From positions 682,001 through 746,000 of the forward strand of contig KQ964254.1 in the NCBI GenBank assembly GCA_001566295.1: 64,000 nucleotides of DNA. The letters are read 5' to 3'. The position numbers were made by a program, and so were the translations under genes. The notes beneath the pieces were generated by a model. The model ran no database searches and was not told the origin of the DNA. It worked only from the letters and a program-made list of their open reading frames with translations. This document shows, piece after piece, positions 35,281 to 47,057 of the stretch. The DNA is from Microdochium bolleyi. Its lineage: Eukaryota > Ascomycota > Sordariomycetes > Xylariales > Microdochiaceae. Positions within the stretch are counted from its first letter, which is position 1. Every line of letters starts with the position of its first letter.

Positions 35281-36616
35281 TCACAGCCCAATCTTGTCGC
35301 CGACCTTCCTCGCGATGTCGACAAACGCCGCGGCCCGCTCGCTCTCGGGCTCCGCCACGACCGTGGGGCGGCCGCGCATCCCGTCGTCCCCGACGCTCTG
35401 GTGCAGCGGGATGTCGCCGAGCAGCTCGATCTCGTGGTCGCGGCAGACCTGCTGCACCCTGTCGCCCGTGGAGCCGAAGACGTGCGTCTGCCCGGAGCAG
35501 TGGGGGCACGTGAAGAGCGACATGTTGGACACGAGGCCCAGCAGCGGCACGGACGTCTTCTTGAACATGTTGATCCCTCGCACAGCGTCCTTGACGGCGA
35601 GGGTGTGTGGGGTGGTGACGATCACGGAGCCTTGCATTCCCGCCAAGATTCCTTTGTCAGTATTTTCCGTGGAGGAGAACAGAAGCAGGACCGATCTCTC
35701 AGTATAGCAGAAGGGAAGGTTAACTCACCGTCGAGCTTCACCCCTTGCGTGATGCTCAGCTGCGTGTCGCCCGTGCCCGGAGGGAGGTCGAGCACGAGCA
35801 CGTCGAGCCCGCCCCATTCGACCTCGTGCAGGAGCTGCTGCAGGGCCTTCATGACCATCATCCCGCGCCATACGACGGGGGCCTCCTCGCCGACGAGGTA
35901 GCCCATCGACATGGTCTTGACGCCGTAGTTCGTCAGGGGGATGAGCTGGTTGTCTGTTGTGTTGCGACGGAGTGTGTGCAGCGTGTCAGTTATCTGTCCT
36001 CTCTGGCTTGTGCGATGACTGGCCCTCTGCTTCGAGTCGAGGGGACAAAGCATGGAGCATGGAACACATCATCGTGATATATGTGAGCAGTTTATGAGGG
36101 AAGACTGACTGGCTGATAACCTTGGCTCGCCGGACAGGTCGAACAGCGTCGGTATGGACGGGCCGAAGATGTCTGTGTCGAGGATGCCTGAGCGGTAGCC
36201 CATACGGGCAAAGGCAAGCGCAAGATTCGCTGCGTATCATAAAAAGCCATGTGGTGAGATTAGCCGACCTCACTTGTACGCTTTCTTTCTCAAAGCTCTC
36301 CGGAACAGAACTTGGATCTCCTCCAGGGGCGGGTTGTCGTACCTGCCACCGTGCTCTTGCCGACGCCGCCCTTGGCCGACGACACGGCGATCACCTTGGC
36401 CACATCTTTGATGTTGCGCTGCACGGGCAGGCCGCGCTGCATGCGTGGGATGGAGCCGGATTTGGGGAGGCCCTGTTTGGGTGGGTGGCGATGTCAGCAC
36501 AGTCATTGCGATCCTGGAGCCAGCTTTTGGGCGGAGGATGAGGTCTGCTGTACCAATGGGTTCTCATGCTGGAGCACTCTGCCTGCGCGGAGCAGGAGAG
36601 TGTGAGTTGGTCTCAT
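35281..36616 (-). CDS. IND1: IND1/NUBPL, mitochondrial Fe-S P-loop NTPase, 295 aa
   Basis: Five exons on minus: 36616..36554, 36472..36343, 36229..36110, 35953..35729 and 35630..35281; all joins stay in frame (296 codons). IND1/NUBPL is a Mrp/Nbp35-class NTPase that helps insert Fe-S clusters into respiratory complex I. Seen here: a short Arg-containing N-terminus (MRPTHTLLLRAGRVLQ) fitting a mitochondrial presequence, HENPLGLPKSG, and the deviant P-loop AKGGVGKST (~54-62). The switch-like region is DTDIFGPSIPTLF, followed by LDLPPGTGDTQLS. The CPHC motif (Cys221, Cys224) binds the bridging cluster in a dimer. Exon 3 has a GTCAGT donor rather than the nearer GTTATC, because only that choice yields the family sequence PRLSANNQLIPLTNYG. 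The gene is divergent from BFR2 with 537 bp between start codons. Its presence agrees with a filamentous fungus that keeps complex I. Confidence 0.94.
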
Positions 36617-37153
36617 GGTGGGAGCGATTGTGTAGTTGTGATTGTCATCTTTGGATTGGTCTTGTTCAAGCTCTCCAAAGTGACGATGAATGGCGGGCCC
36701 GGCTGAGCAGTGCTGTCATGGGCCTGCCAGGTCAATGACCGTGTCGATCAGCACACCGTATCCTTCAGATGTCGAGCTAACACTTCAATTTACAGCCATT
36801 GATGAATGAACGTACGGAATATGGTCGCTTGTTCCTAACAAAAAAACAACAAAAAAAACCATGTTCTTTCAGGTCCATCCCCCGGACTCGAGCTTTGATG
36901 CACGTTAGTTACTGTGAGCCCTGGAGGTGAGGTCGGCCCAGATCCACAATCGAGCACCGAGGCGCCCCACCTCCCCCAACTGCCGTCCCGCACCGCCAAA
37001 ATTTTCAGAAGTCTTGGGCGAGACAAACAACAGCGCAGTCGCGCCGCTGTGGAGACCCTGCGAAACCTGCCCGTTGAAATCCTGCAGCTGCAATTTTCTG
37101 GGCTTCACGATACCTCTACGAACATACACCCGCCCAACGCCAAAACCGCCGCC
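36617..37153. promoter_or_regulatory. Bidirectional promoter between IND1 and BFR2
   Basis: 537 bp separating two divergent start codons. It holds an A-rich tract (36838-36860) but no clear TATA box, as usual for housekeeping genes. Confidence 0.5.
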
Positions 37154-39172
37154 ATGGCCCAGACAAAGTCCCGCCAGCGGCAATTCGCCGACCTGCAGGA
37201 TCGGCCCATCAGAGGTCAGTTCCTCCCTCCCACTTCCTCCCTGCCTCGTGCAATTTTCAAGACCCCGGGTTCTTCACGGAAGCAAAGCACGAAGCAAAAC
37301 GCTGACCACAGTCACGCTTGAGCAGATGTCGACCCCGACAACGAACTCGCACCCCCAAGCGACTCGGACGGCAGCGCCGACAGCGATGCGGAGCAGGCCG
37401 AGACCAAGGCGGCCACCGACCACTACGTCGCCGTCGGCAAGAGCAAGCTGCGTACCAAGGGCACCACGTCGCTTGGCCCGCAGTACCGCGGCGCGCGCGT
37501 GAGCAGGGCGGACCTCGAAGCCGAGAGCGATGAAGAGGGAGAGGAGGAAGACGAGGAGGACGAGTTTCAGGACGCCAAAGAAGAGCTCGGCTCCGCTGGA
37601 TCCTCGAGCAACGAGTCTGGCGACGAGGTCTTTGACGACCCGGAGACGGCGGACCTCGAGGCTGACGACGATGGCCGGGACGTCGAGATCGATAGCGACG
37701 AGGCGTTCGATGACAGTGACGAGGAGAGATTCAAGGACTTCACATTCCGTGGTTCCTCCAAGGTCCTACCTGGCGGCAAGGGCAAGCGAATCCCTCGCGC
37801 TACTGCCGCGGACTTCCTCGGCTCGGACTCTGGTGAGGGGGAGGAGCAGTCTCAAGACGGTGGAAGTGACGAGGACGAGCTTGACAGCGAAGGGGAGTCT
37901 CTGGACGAAGAGGACTACTCTGACGATGAGATGGTCGCCAAGATGAGGAAAAGCCTGATTGACGACGAGGCGGAAGAGTCTGATGAGGACGAGGACGAAG
38001 ATGGAGATCTCGACGGGTTCATTGTCGATAGCGATGAGGATGAGGAGGGCGAGGAGGAGGATGACGACGAGGATGCAGACGAAGACATGGACGGTGACAG
38101 CGCGGACGAAAAGCGCAAGCCAAGCAAGAACGCCGCGGTGGATCGCGAGGAGATGGTGGCCCTCGCCGACCTCGTGTCGGCCGGCCGCAAGACAGTCTCA
38201 AACTCCCTCACAGAGGGCCAGCAAAAGGACATCGCCAAGGGCAACGCGATCCGGCACCAGCGCAAGGCGTTTGACGCCCTGCTGAACGTCCGGATACGTC
38301 TCCAGAAGTCACTCGTCGCGATGAACACTCTGCCCGTCGCCGCCGAGGCGTCTGAGGACCAGCAGGAAGAGGAGCCGTACGAGGCCGCAGAAGCCGCCGC
38401 GCTCAAGCTCTGGAACACAATCGACAGCTTCCGCTCCAACCTCCCCGGCGTTGCCGCCGCATCGGCCTCAAAGAAGCGCAAGCGCAGCGAGGCCACGGCG
38501 GAGACCAGCTCCGAGAAGATCTGGGCACGCATCGAGGCTGCGGAGCAGCGCACGGCCCCCCGCCGTCGCGCGGTACTGCAGAACTGGGCGCAGAAGGCCA
38601 ACAACATCCGCGCCGTGGACCGCTCGTCGCGCAAGTTCAGCAGCGCGGCCGAGAAGACGCTGGTCGCGCGGCTCGACGAGGAGATGGCGGCGCCCGAGCG
38701 GCTCGTCAAGCGCACGCGGACCCCGCGCTCGTGCGCGCCCGCGCAGGTCAGCCGCAAGGTCAACGAGGACGACAACATCTACGACGACGCCGACTTCTAC
38801 CAGCTCCTTCTCAAGGAGCTCGTCGATCAGCGTACCGCCGACACCTCTGCGGCTAGCGGTGCCGCGGGTGGCGCGAATGCGGCCGCCACGATACGCTTCG
38901 CCGCGGTCAAGGAGGCCAAGGCCAAGAAGCATGTCGACACGAAGGCCAGCAAGGGCCGCAAGATGCGGTTCAACGTGCACGACAAGCTGCAGAACTTCAT
39001 GGCGCCCGAGGATCGGCGCGGGTGGGAGCAGAGCGCGATCGACAGGCTGTTTGGCACGCTGTTTGGACAGAAGATGGTGCTCAACGAGGACGACGAGGGC
39101 GGCGTGTCTGACGAGGACGAGATGGACGGAGTCGATGCCGCCGAGGCAGGATTGAAGCTGTTCAGAAGCTGA
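37154..39172 (+). CDS. BFR2: BFR2/AATF (Traube) ribosome-biogenesis protein, 635 aa
   Basis: Two exons, 37154..37214 and 37326..39172. The intron has donor GTCAGT, branch GCTGAC and acceptor GAGCAG, and the join reads RPIRDVDPDNELAPP. Bfr2/AATF is a nucleolar protein of the early small-subunit processome. Seen here: the N-terminal DPD and 'GPQYRGARVSR' segment, then ~200 residues dominated by Asp/Glu/Ser (acidic tracts), then the AATF domain. The latter has a conserved helical block (KAFDALLNVRIRLQKSLVAM) and the 'RRRAVLQNWAQK' motif. The C-terminal TRAUB domain contains YDDADFYQLLLKELVDQR and KGRKMRFNVHDKLQNFMAPE. Length is normal for fungi. The acidic tract makes many shadow frames on the opposite strand. 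No further intron is needed. Confidence 0.95.
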
Positions 39173-42100
39173 GCTGGGGCAACCGCATCATACACATGGT
39201 GATCGTCGCATGGAGGATATTGTTGTATAAAGAGATTGTGAGCGCGCCACCTGCACAGCGGCCCACAGCTATAGATTGATACCAAAAAGAGCATCAGAAC
39301 TGCGCCTGCAATTCTTTCCCAATACTGTTCTCCTGTCGTACTTGCATTTCCTCACGATCTCGAGGGAGCTTGCAAAATATTGATTGGCTCGGCCAAACTG
39401 GTTGAAAACAGACGTGCATCTTGGGTCTAGAGACATAAGTCTGGAGACTCGCGGTCTGTACGCCGGCTGTGGGATGTGTACAATCTGGCAACCCCGGCCG
39501 GAAAGCTCTCGAGGATTGCCAGCCCACGTTTTCCGAGTAACACAAGTGACGTTACGTTACCTGCGCCAGCAAAGCTCTTCACGCCGGGCCCGGCATGCGA
39601 GGTCAATTGCTCATTGGTTTGGCGTTACGAGCGTCGGTCCTCTCACCTGAATATCCCTGAAATTACGTCGCGATCAGGGTCTTTGCCTGCATTTCCGATT
39701 GCTGCAAAACCCGATGCCATGATGATTGAAAATCGGATCTTGCACGGGTCCGAAATCTGCAGGGGGACAGAGACTTGAACAGCATCGCAAGCCTGGCCAC
39801 ATCGGAACCCCCCGCGCAGGGTTGTTTCCACATTCATCTGCCCCCCCTTGCGAGTTGCAGCGCCATCACTTGCAAGGCTGAGATAACGAAAGTCGTGGCT
39901 ATAGGACCTTCAGCTGCGACTGCTGCATGCAGGCTTACGGTGCCTCGCTGCGGGAAATGGGGGTGCGGGTGCAGTCAATCAAAGATGTTGTGCCACAGCC
40001 TCACGCCGTATGGCTTACACCGAGAAGGCGGACCGCCCCGTCTGACATGCAGGACAGGACGAACGGGTGGTGCAATTTCGTCCGAAGTCCGACAGGTCAG
40101 CGTCCTCTTTCGGATAACCTGTGAGAGGTCTTGTAAGCAGAATGTAACAACGACTTGCTTGCCCAGGGGAGGTTCCGGCTCATTGATGGCCGAATCGGGC
40201 ACAATCTCGTCGAGGACCGCAGCCGGAGCAGGCGGCGTGAGGTTCTGCGATGCGGGCTTTTACTCTCTCGGGGTCTTGCGATTCTCGGACTCGGGTCTAC
40301 AGAAGGATGCTGATCATGGCGGCGGCGGAGGAGGGATATCTTGCAGCTTGGCGGCAACGCCACATTGAGACTTTGGGGGCCCGTCACCTCAATCTAGGTG
40401 AACGGTCCACGGCTGCATGATTTCGGCGTCCAAGTGAATACCTTTCAGATGGAAAAACAAAAAGTTTGAAGTTTCGTGGTCGTATCCGAGGACCAGAGCG
40501 GCAGGCTCGGGATGTCGTGGGTGGTGTTCCGAGTAAGTTTGATGTTGGGCGGGAGAGCGAGCATGGAGGAAAGTCCCTTCCATTTTTGACACACTTTGCA
40601 TTTTGACAACGAACATGCCTGTTTACATGTGTCGACGAGCCACCGGTTACGCTTCGACGCATCCACAAAGCTACCGCAAAATAGACGTATCCAGATGGAA
40701 GGATCACCATCCCAGGCCGTTCTCCCCGACGATGTCACCACGTGCAACGGCGATAGCCTAAGCGCACATGACAACTGCCGGCTATGCAGCCTTGTCCGGC
40801 GCATACCCAGAACCTGTGAGGGCATCGCCATGACTTACCGTCGTCTCCTTTGCGGACCCACGCCGGGGACGACGCTGCACGGCTGGCTGCTCGCTTACGC
40901 CAGCACGCAGCGAGCATGCCTCAAGGGGCAGTTCCTTCATGCAGCCACGCGCCACTTGCGCAGGTACAGCACCTGTCACGCCTGTCACCAGATCCCCGAA
41001 AGCTCCAACTCGCCCTACCCCACGGGACGCCTCGCTGCAACCTCCCCCGAGCATGTGGCCCACGTCGGCCATCACACGCCAGCACAGAGCGATTGTCACA
41101 AGGGACGGCCTTGGCGAGTCAAGGCACTGCTGGTTATGGCAGGTGGTCGGGCTTTCCACGGTCGCAGTGTTGCACTCCCATCCTGCGCGCGGTCGGCGTT
41201 GTCGAGTCGTCCAGGGGAGCAAGCGTCAGCATCCCAGGGAGCAGCGTCAGCATCCGAACTCCCCTCGGCCAGGTTCGGAAAGGCAACCGGGCTCCGACTC
41301 TGACATGAGTGTAGAGGGCCACGGAAGCGTACCAGGCGGGAGGACCCTGATCTGCGCGCCTGAGAGCCATGATTGTCGATCGTGGCAATCGGGTGCAAGT
41401 TCAGACGCGGAGCGTGGGTATGCCAACTTCTCTCAGTTCCATGGAACTTTGCAGAACAAGGACCAAGTGATCCGACCACATGGCATTCGACCACTCGCGC
41501 GGGCCGATTCAATCGCCTCGGTGTTGCATCGAGGCCACACAGGGTGGGCACGGCACAGACGATGCATTAGAGTGCGGCTCAGAGGGGAGATTAAACCTGG
41601 CAGCGGATCAAAAGTGCTAATTCCCGTGCCATCCAATCGACAGGCGCCCCGGACGTGTATACAGCACAGGCGGCACCCCTGCCCGCCAGCGCGGAGGAGC
41701 CAAGCATCTGGGCCCGCGCCGTGGCCCCGGAGGTTAGAAATGTAACCATTCACAGTCCAGATCACGGCTGTCATTGGTGGCGATTGCAACAGCCGGCGGC
41801 CCTGTGCCGTGACTAACTGCCTGCTGCGCAAGCCACCCTGCTGTGGACGACTGCTACCTTTGCCCAGGCTCAAGCCTCGCCCTCGGCCACGCTCGACTAG
41901 CGGGTGACCCGTCACTCCGTTAATCTTGTCGTCGGCCAACGGCAGCCCAGAGCTGCTTTCAGGCAAGGGCCTTCCTTCACGTGGAAAATGCAACCACCGA
42001 GATGGGGTTGCTTTTCTGCCCACACGGCCAGAGGTTACCTTGCATCTAGACGGAGCATGGGACGCCTCCCGTGGGAGCCGCAATGGCAGTAACCCTAGCT

Positions 42101-42380
42101 CATCTGCCACGGGCTCGTGCAAGCGTCCGCGTTCACGCTGGCGGGCCTTGCGCCCAGAGGGATGAACCCTCAGGAGTTCTCGGTCAGAGATATAAGGACG
42201 GATGATCTCGCCCTTTTGGAACAGACGAGGCTCTCTCGAAGCATCAAACAGCAAGGCTAGAAGCCTCAGTCACTCCTTATCAACGTCATCGTCACTTCTA
42301 CTCACACTCCCTACCCTTCAAGCTTCGCTTCTTGTCCAATACTTTCTTCTTATTCAGGTCGATCTTCCGAATCACACACC
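39173..42380. other. 3.2 kb intergenic region
   Basis: No gene supported. Long mutually overlapping open frames (40596..41303 and 40939..41745 plus, 41433..42254 minus) use non-ATG starts, are rich in Arg/His/Pro/Ser and show no motif. The end carries the GH16 promoter with a TATA box at 42190. Confidence 0.45.
42190..42196 (+). promoter_or_regulatory. TATA box of GH16 gene
   Basis: ATATAAG about 190 bp upstream of the ATG at 42381, followed by a C/T-rich leader. Confidence 0.5.
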
Positions 42381-43393
42381 ATGTCATCATCTTGGATCAA
42401 AGCCCTCTCCGTGCTGGCCATTATGGCCGGCGTCTCTGCTAGCCCGCTCCCCCAGCCAGAGCACAAATTCGTCGTTGTTCCTCGCAACACCAGCGCCCTC
42501 GTCGGCGAAGAGTTTATGCACGTCCAGGAATGGGCTCCCGGCTACGCTGGCTACACAAAGGTCTGGGAGGAGTCCTTCTGGGGCAACGCCGGCCAGGGTG
42601 TCAACGAGGGCAACTGGAACATCATCACCGACATCAACGTCAACAACGAGCTGCAGAAGTACACGCGGTCCTCGGAGAACCTCCAGATCAGCGGTGGCGG
42701 TACCGTCCAGCTCGTCCCCCGTTTCAAGAACGGCCAGTGGACTTCTGGACGCATCGAGTCCAAGTACGTCTTCACTCCCCAGGCGGGCCGCCGCACCATG
42801 GCCGAGGCACGCCTGCGCTTCGGCAACGCGCCCCAGGCCAACAAGAGAGGCATGTGGCCTGCCTTCTGGCTCCTCGGAGACAGCATCCGCCACGGCGTCC
42901 AGTGGCCGGCCTGCGGCGAGATCGACGTCATGGAGCGCATCAACGGCGAGTGGTCCGCCTTTGGCACCCTGCACTGCGACGTCTACGGCGGCGGCGCCTG
43001 CAACACCCCTACGGGCATCTCGCAGCGGACCGGCCTCGCCAACGACGACTGGCACAACTGGCGCGTCGTCTGGGACCGCACGCCCAGCAACTGGCGCGAC
43101 CAGACCATGACCTGGTCCCTCGACGGCAACCAGTTCCACCAGATCAGCGGTGCCCGTCTGAACAACGAGGCGGCCTGGAGAGCCGTCGCTCAGAGCCCCG
43201 TCTTCTTCATCCTCAACCTTGCCATCGGTGGCAATCTGGTATGTTTCCTCTTTTCCATCTCAAGTACTCTTGTCCATAGATCACCACTAACAGAGGTCTC
43301 TCTCTCCAGCCCGGCAACCCTGACGGCAACACCTGGGACGCTTACGGCAACATGATGGAGGTTTCCTACGTGGCCCACCACGTTTCTTCTTAA
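42381..43393 (+). CDS. Secreted GH16 endo-beta-glucanase-like protein, 313 aa
   Basis: Two exons, 42381..43238 and 43310..43393. The intron has donor GTATGT, branch CACTAAC and acceptor CTCCAG, and the join is in phase 0 (GGNL-PGNPDGN). Glycoside hydrolase family 16: these enzymes cleave or transfer beta-1,3(4)-glucans. Signal peptide ~1-20 (SVLAIMAGVSA), then a possible propeptide. The catalytic E-x-D-x2-E motif is complete: Glu180 (nucleophile), Asp182 and Glu185 (acid/base) in PACGEIDVMERI. Typical sandwich-fold blocks are present: SGRIESKYVF, MWPAFWLLG, FGTLHCDVYGG, DDWHNWRVVW and FILNLAIGGNL. There is no GPI signal, so it is probably released into the medium or used in wall remodelling. 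The second exon is short but encodes the last beta strand (MMEVSYVAHH). It is unrelated in sequence to the GH72 gene, though both act on glucan. Confidence 0.94.
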
Positions 43394-44939
43394 GCTTAGT
43401 CTTATCCCTTTGCGCGGTCCGCACAGAGCCAACGACACACGAGACACAAAGCTTTGAAGATTATCTTTTCATTGCACATATCTTGCCTTTCCGGCTCCTT
43501 TTTCCTGAAGTGCCCATTCCTTATACCATTTAGTTTTCCTTTTTCTACTACTTGGCTGGTAGCCTTCTCCATCCACTTGGATGCTCTTCGATTTTCGATG
43601 GTACATATTGACGCTTCTCGACGTTCCACATTCCGACCACATTCGCTGTACATAGTTTAGCTTTCCTCTGCGCAAGCTCCTGGCACACAATCTCTGTCAG
43701 CTTGGCAATGACCAACGCTTTCACAAACTGATCACAAGTGCTCTGAGCAAAAGATGTCTTGAAGTCTTACGGAATGAAAAAAAAAAACTCAAGTTTTGGG
43801 CCTTGTTACCTGAATCGCCCCTGGACGCCGAATCCCTTTACCCACCTGTCTAATCTATGGATAACGATATTATGCAAAATATGCTCGGGTGAGATCAAGT
43901 CATCCGGGATGCTTTTCTCCGATTAGCTGGACGGGAGCGCTGGCGCGTCTTCTACAGGGGGTCCAGCTTACAGGGTCACAAACCCAATCCAGCGGGCAGG
44001 GTCTGGTCCGTTCTGACCGGCACATCAGACACGCGATTGTACACATGGCCGAGAAGTGCAGCCACGAACGGGTGGAGAAGTTTTGACCGCGGGCTTTTTG
44101 ATATTTCAGGCCACTGCACAACGACCCGTGACACTGGTATACGGTTTGAACATTCAGGAAAGTGGCGGGTCGAGTTGCCGTCTTGGAAGGTATCTCAGCC
44201 TACCCATGCATCCCCCGCACGGAAAGCAAGAAATAGTTCTAGCTATTTCTCTGGGAGACGAAGCCGGACGTTCTCCGCAAGGGTGCATTTCACACAGGAA
44301 CGATGAACGGGCTGGTTGTTCCCGCCGGACCACCGAGCGCTGACGCCATTTCTAACAAAAGCTACGTGCGCATCGCCTTACAAGCTCTTGGCAGCCATGA
44401 AAAGGCCGGGTGTGTCGCTTAGAGTAGCCGTACCTGAAGTACGCGTAGGTAATCTCCTGTGGTTGGCTGCCCGCTGTACAATAAGGTGGAGGTTGCTCTG
44501 CATTTCTCAGCACTCACGTAACCGCCTGCCCCGGTTTTACCCCATGTTGTCGGAGACATATTTCGGGGGCGGCGGTCGACTGCCGGAGGAACAATCAGTG
44601 TGTGTGCTTCTGTTGGTCAGTCAGCTCCCCTCCAGTCCCTAGACCAAGCTCACTGCTTCTTGACAAATTCCTGGGGTCGCTCGTGTTTGTTGTACATCTG
44701 CCAAACGTCTGCCCATATAAATATCAGTCTGGGCCTCGCCGCTTGTTTCTCTAACACCAAGTCCGAGACCATCTCGATTATCCCCCGCACGGCCAATCAC
44801 ACTCGGTGTTCACGCCTAAAGATTCCCGAAATATCTTTCACAATCCATCCTCTGTCTGATAAGCAGCTTTCTCCTGCCTGTCGATAAATCGCAGAACCAC
44901 GGCATTTTCTCACATAAAACCAATACAATTCCAGACAAG
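43394..44939. other. Intergenic, upstream of NmrA-like gene
   Basis: No gene supported. It includes a TATA box at 44716. Confidence 0.5.
44716..44723 (+). promoter_or_regulatory. TATA box of NmrA-like gene
   Basis: TATAAATA, 217 bp upstream of the ATG at 44940. Confidence 0.55.
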
Positions 44940-46165
44940 ATGAAGGTCGTCGTCCTCGGAGCCACCGGAAACACCGGACGTTCCATTGTCAATGGCCTGC
45001 TGGAGAGCGACACAAAGTTCGTAAGTCGAACCACACGCAGCTTCACTTAACCCCCCGACAAGCCCGCAAGGGCGAAACACAGAAGAGATGTGCTGACACC
45101 ACAGCGAAAACCAGGAAATCACCGCCCTCACGCGCCCCTCCTCCGTGGACAAGCCCGAGAACCTCGAGCTCCAGAAGCGCGGGATCAAGGTCGTCCCCCT
45201 GGACCTATCGGCCATCGCCGCCGCCTACAAGGCCCCCGCTCCCGGCAGTGTCTTCTCGCCCGCCAGCGCAGACCCAGAGCTGGTCAGGATTCTGACCGGC
45301 GCTGACGTCGTCATCTCGGCCATCTACTACCTCAACCTCGAGGACCAGATCCCGCTCGCCAACGCAGCCAAGGCCGCAGGCGTGGGCCGGTTTGTGCCGT
45401 GCAACTTTGGCACCGTGGGACCAAGGGGGGTCATGGCTTTGGCCGATGCGGTTCGTTTACACCTGTCTCTCTATCTCTCTTTTAAACCCGTCTTTTGTCC
45501 CTATCTTGGCCCTCTTGCTGTCTAGAAGGAACAGACACACTTGCCTCAGACCATTAAGAGGACCACCGCGCTGACAAAGCCTCGCGCAATCCCAACAGAA
45601 GTACAAAGTCCTCGACCACATCCAGCGCATCCGCCTGCCCTACACCGTGATCGAGGTCGGCTGGTGGTATCAGATCAGCCTCCCGCGCGTGCCCTCGGGC
45701 AAGCTGGACGCCGGCAAGGGCAACGGGCTCGTGTACTTCCCCGCGGGCGAGCTCGTGGCAGGCGGCACGCAGCCGTCGGCGCTAACGGACCTGCGCGACA
45801 TTGGGCGGTGGACGGCGCGCATCGTGGCCGCACCGGGGCACGCGACGCTCAACAAGACGGTCTTCAGCTACGGAGAGGTCCGCTCGCAGCGCGAGGTGTG
45901 GGAGCTCGTCGGGAGGTTGTCCGGAGAGGAGCCGGTCGCCGCGGACGTCTCGGCTGCGGAGCTTGAGAGGCGGATTGCGCAGGTGAGCGACAAGAGCAGG
46001 CCCAGCCCGGAGCTCAGCGTGGCCGAGTACCTGCGGTCCTGGGGTGTCCGCGGGGACAACACCCCCGAGAACGCCGAGTATCTCGGGTTCGTGAGCGCGA
46101 GGGAGCTGTTCCCAGACTTCAAGCCACTGGGCCTGGAGGCGTTTGTCAAGGAGGCTCTGGCGTGA
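44940..46165 (+). CDS. NmrA/isoflavone reductase-like NAD(P)-binding protein, 327 aa
   Basis: Three exons, 44940..45020, 45115..45450 and 45599..46165, all in phase 0 (328 codons). Intron 1 has donor GTAAGT and branch TGCTGAC. I place its acceptor at CCAG (45114), because the nearer CACAG would break the frame. Intron 2 begins GTTCGT, a weaker donor, and ends CAACAG. The protein belongs to the atypical short-chain dehydrogenases (NmrA/isoflavone reductase-like). The N-terminal Rossmann motif is VVLGATGNTGRS (G-x2-G-x2-G). Later blocks are GADVVISAIYYLN, AAKAAGVGRFVPCNFG and LPYTVIEVGWWYQ, where the substrate pocket lies in the family. It probably binds NADP(H); members act as reductases or redox sensors, and which applies here is unknown. 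No transport signal is seen, so cytosolic. No biosynthetic cluster is evident nearby. Confidence 0.88.
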
Positions 46166-46532
46166 GAGGATCATTCAGGCTGGGAAGGTTAGAGAGGTGG
46201 TTAGGAAAAGAGCCAAGGTTACGCATCGCCTAGGAACAGGTACATATGTCTGTCGACGTTCCGCACTCAAATGCAGTGGGTTTCTTGTTGCAGAATGAAA
46301 GTTGCGATGAGTAGACTCGTCATGGGACAAGGAGACGTTTTCGGAGAGAACTCTCAAAGCCATTCGTCAACGAGCCTGGCCTTGCCGACTCCAGCATCAA
46401 CCTTATCACATTCTAAAGCAAGGCCGGCGCTTGCAGTCGAATGGTTTGTCATCTGCAGAGATAGTATGGAGAAGCTATTTATCCATCTGTAATTGTTCGA
46501 GCCCTGTCATCTCGAGGTGACGCCGATCATGC
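46166..46532. other. Shared 3' region
   Basis: 367 bp between the NmrA-like stop and that of the convergent small secreted protein; nothing else seen. Confidence 0.5.
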
Positions 46533-47057
46533 CTATGTTCGCCGGCGGTCTTTCGATACACTGCCAGACCGCCGCGTTCCCCAGCTCGTGGTGCAGGTCT
46601 GCGTCGGACCGCACGCCGCCATGAACTTCCAGCTTCCCAAGTCGCAGATCTCGATCTTGAAGGGTTCATTTTCGTTGTCTCTTCTATGGTAAAGGCGGCG
46701 AGAGATTAGAAATTGGTATTATTCTCATGATTTCGTGACAGGCAGCCAGTGGAGAAGACGGGAGAGGGTGATGTCCGGAAAACTTCGGAATTATGAATCG
46801 ACAGCAGGGTCTGCTACTACTTACATGCACCGATAGTTCTTATCCTTGGAACAGTACGCGTCGATCGGAAGACTAGATGGTGGCGGAGGTGGCAGCGGTT
46901 GTGTGTTTATTGGTGGGCTCTGGCCGACCGGCGGCGCGCCGGCCGGGCTTCCGAGATATCCTGGACACGGCATGGCCTGGTTGCAGCCTCCTGTCTCGGA
47001 CCGGGTAGGAATCGCGGTGCATAGCGTGATGAACAGAATGGTGAAGAGGGACAGCAT
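46533..47057 (-). CDS. Small Cys-rich secreted protein (effector-like), 127 aa
   Basis: Two exons on minus, 47057..46825 and 46683..46533. The intron has donor GTAAGT, branch TTTCTAATC and acceptor CATAG, and the join closes at 128 codons. The ATG at 47057 is chosen because it starts a textbook signal peptide (MLSLFTILFITLCTAIP); the frame is open upstream. The mature part has a GGC...PC pair, a Pro-rich linker (PLPPPPPSSLP) and a C-terminal domain with five Cys in the pattern YC-x7-RC, IC, AC and CGPTQTC. I do not recognise a named family, but the architecture is that of small secreted fungal proteins. It is secreted by inference. The number of mature Cys is odd (seven). After CGPTQTC the sequence turns basic and low complexity and ends early, while another frame stays open with a Cys; see findings. 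Confidence 0.65.

Noticed and set aside
40596..42254. Three long overlapping frames (235, 268 and 273 codons) on both strands
   Set aside because: The frames overlap each other; the one whose start I checked (40596) begins with TTG. No domains, and composition is typical of chance frames in this G+C range.
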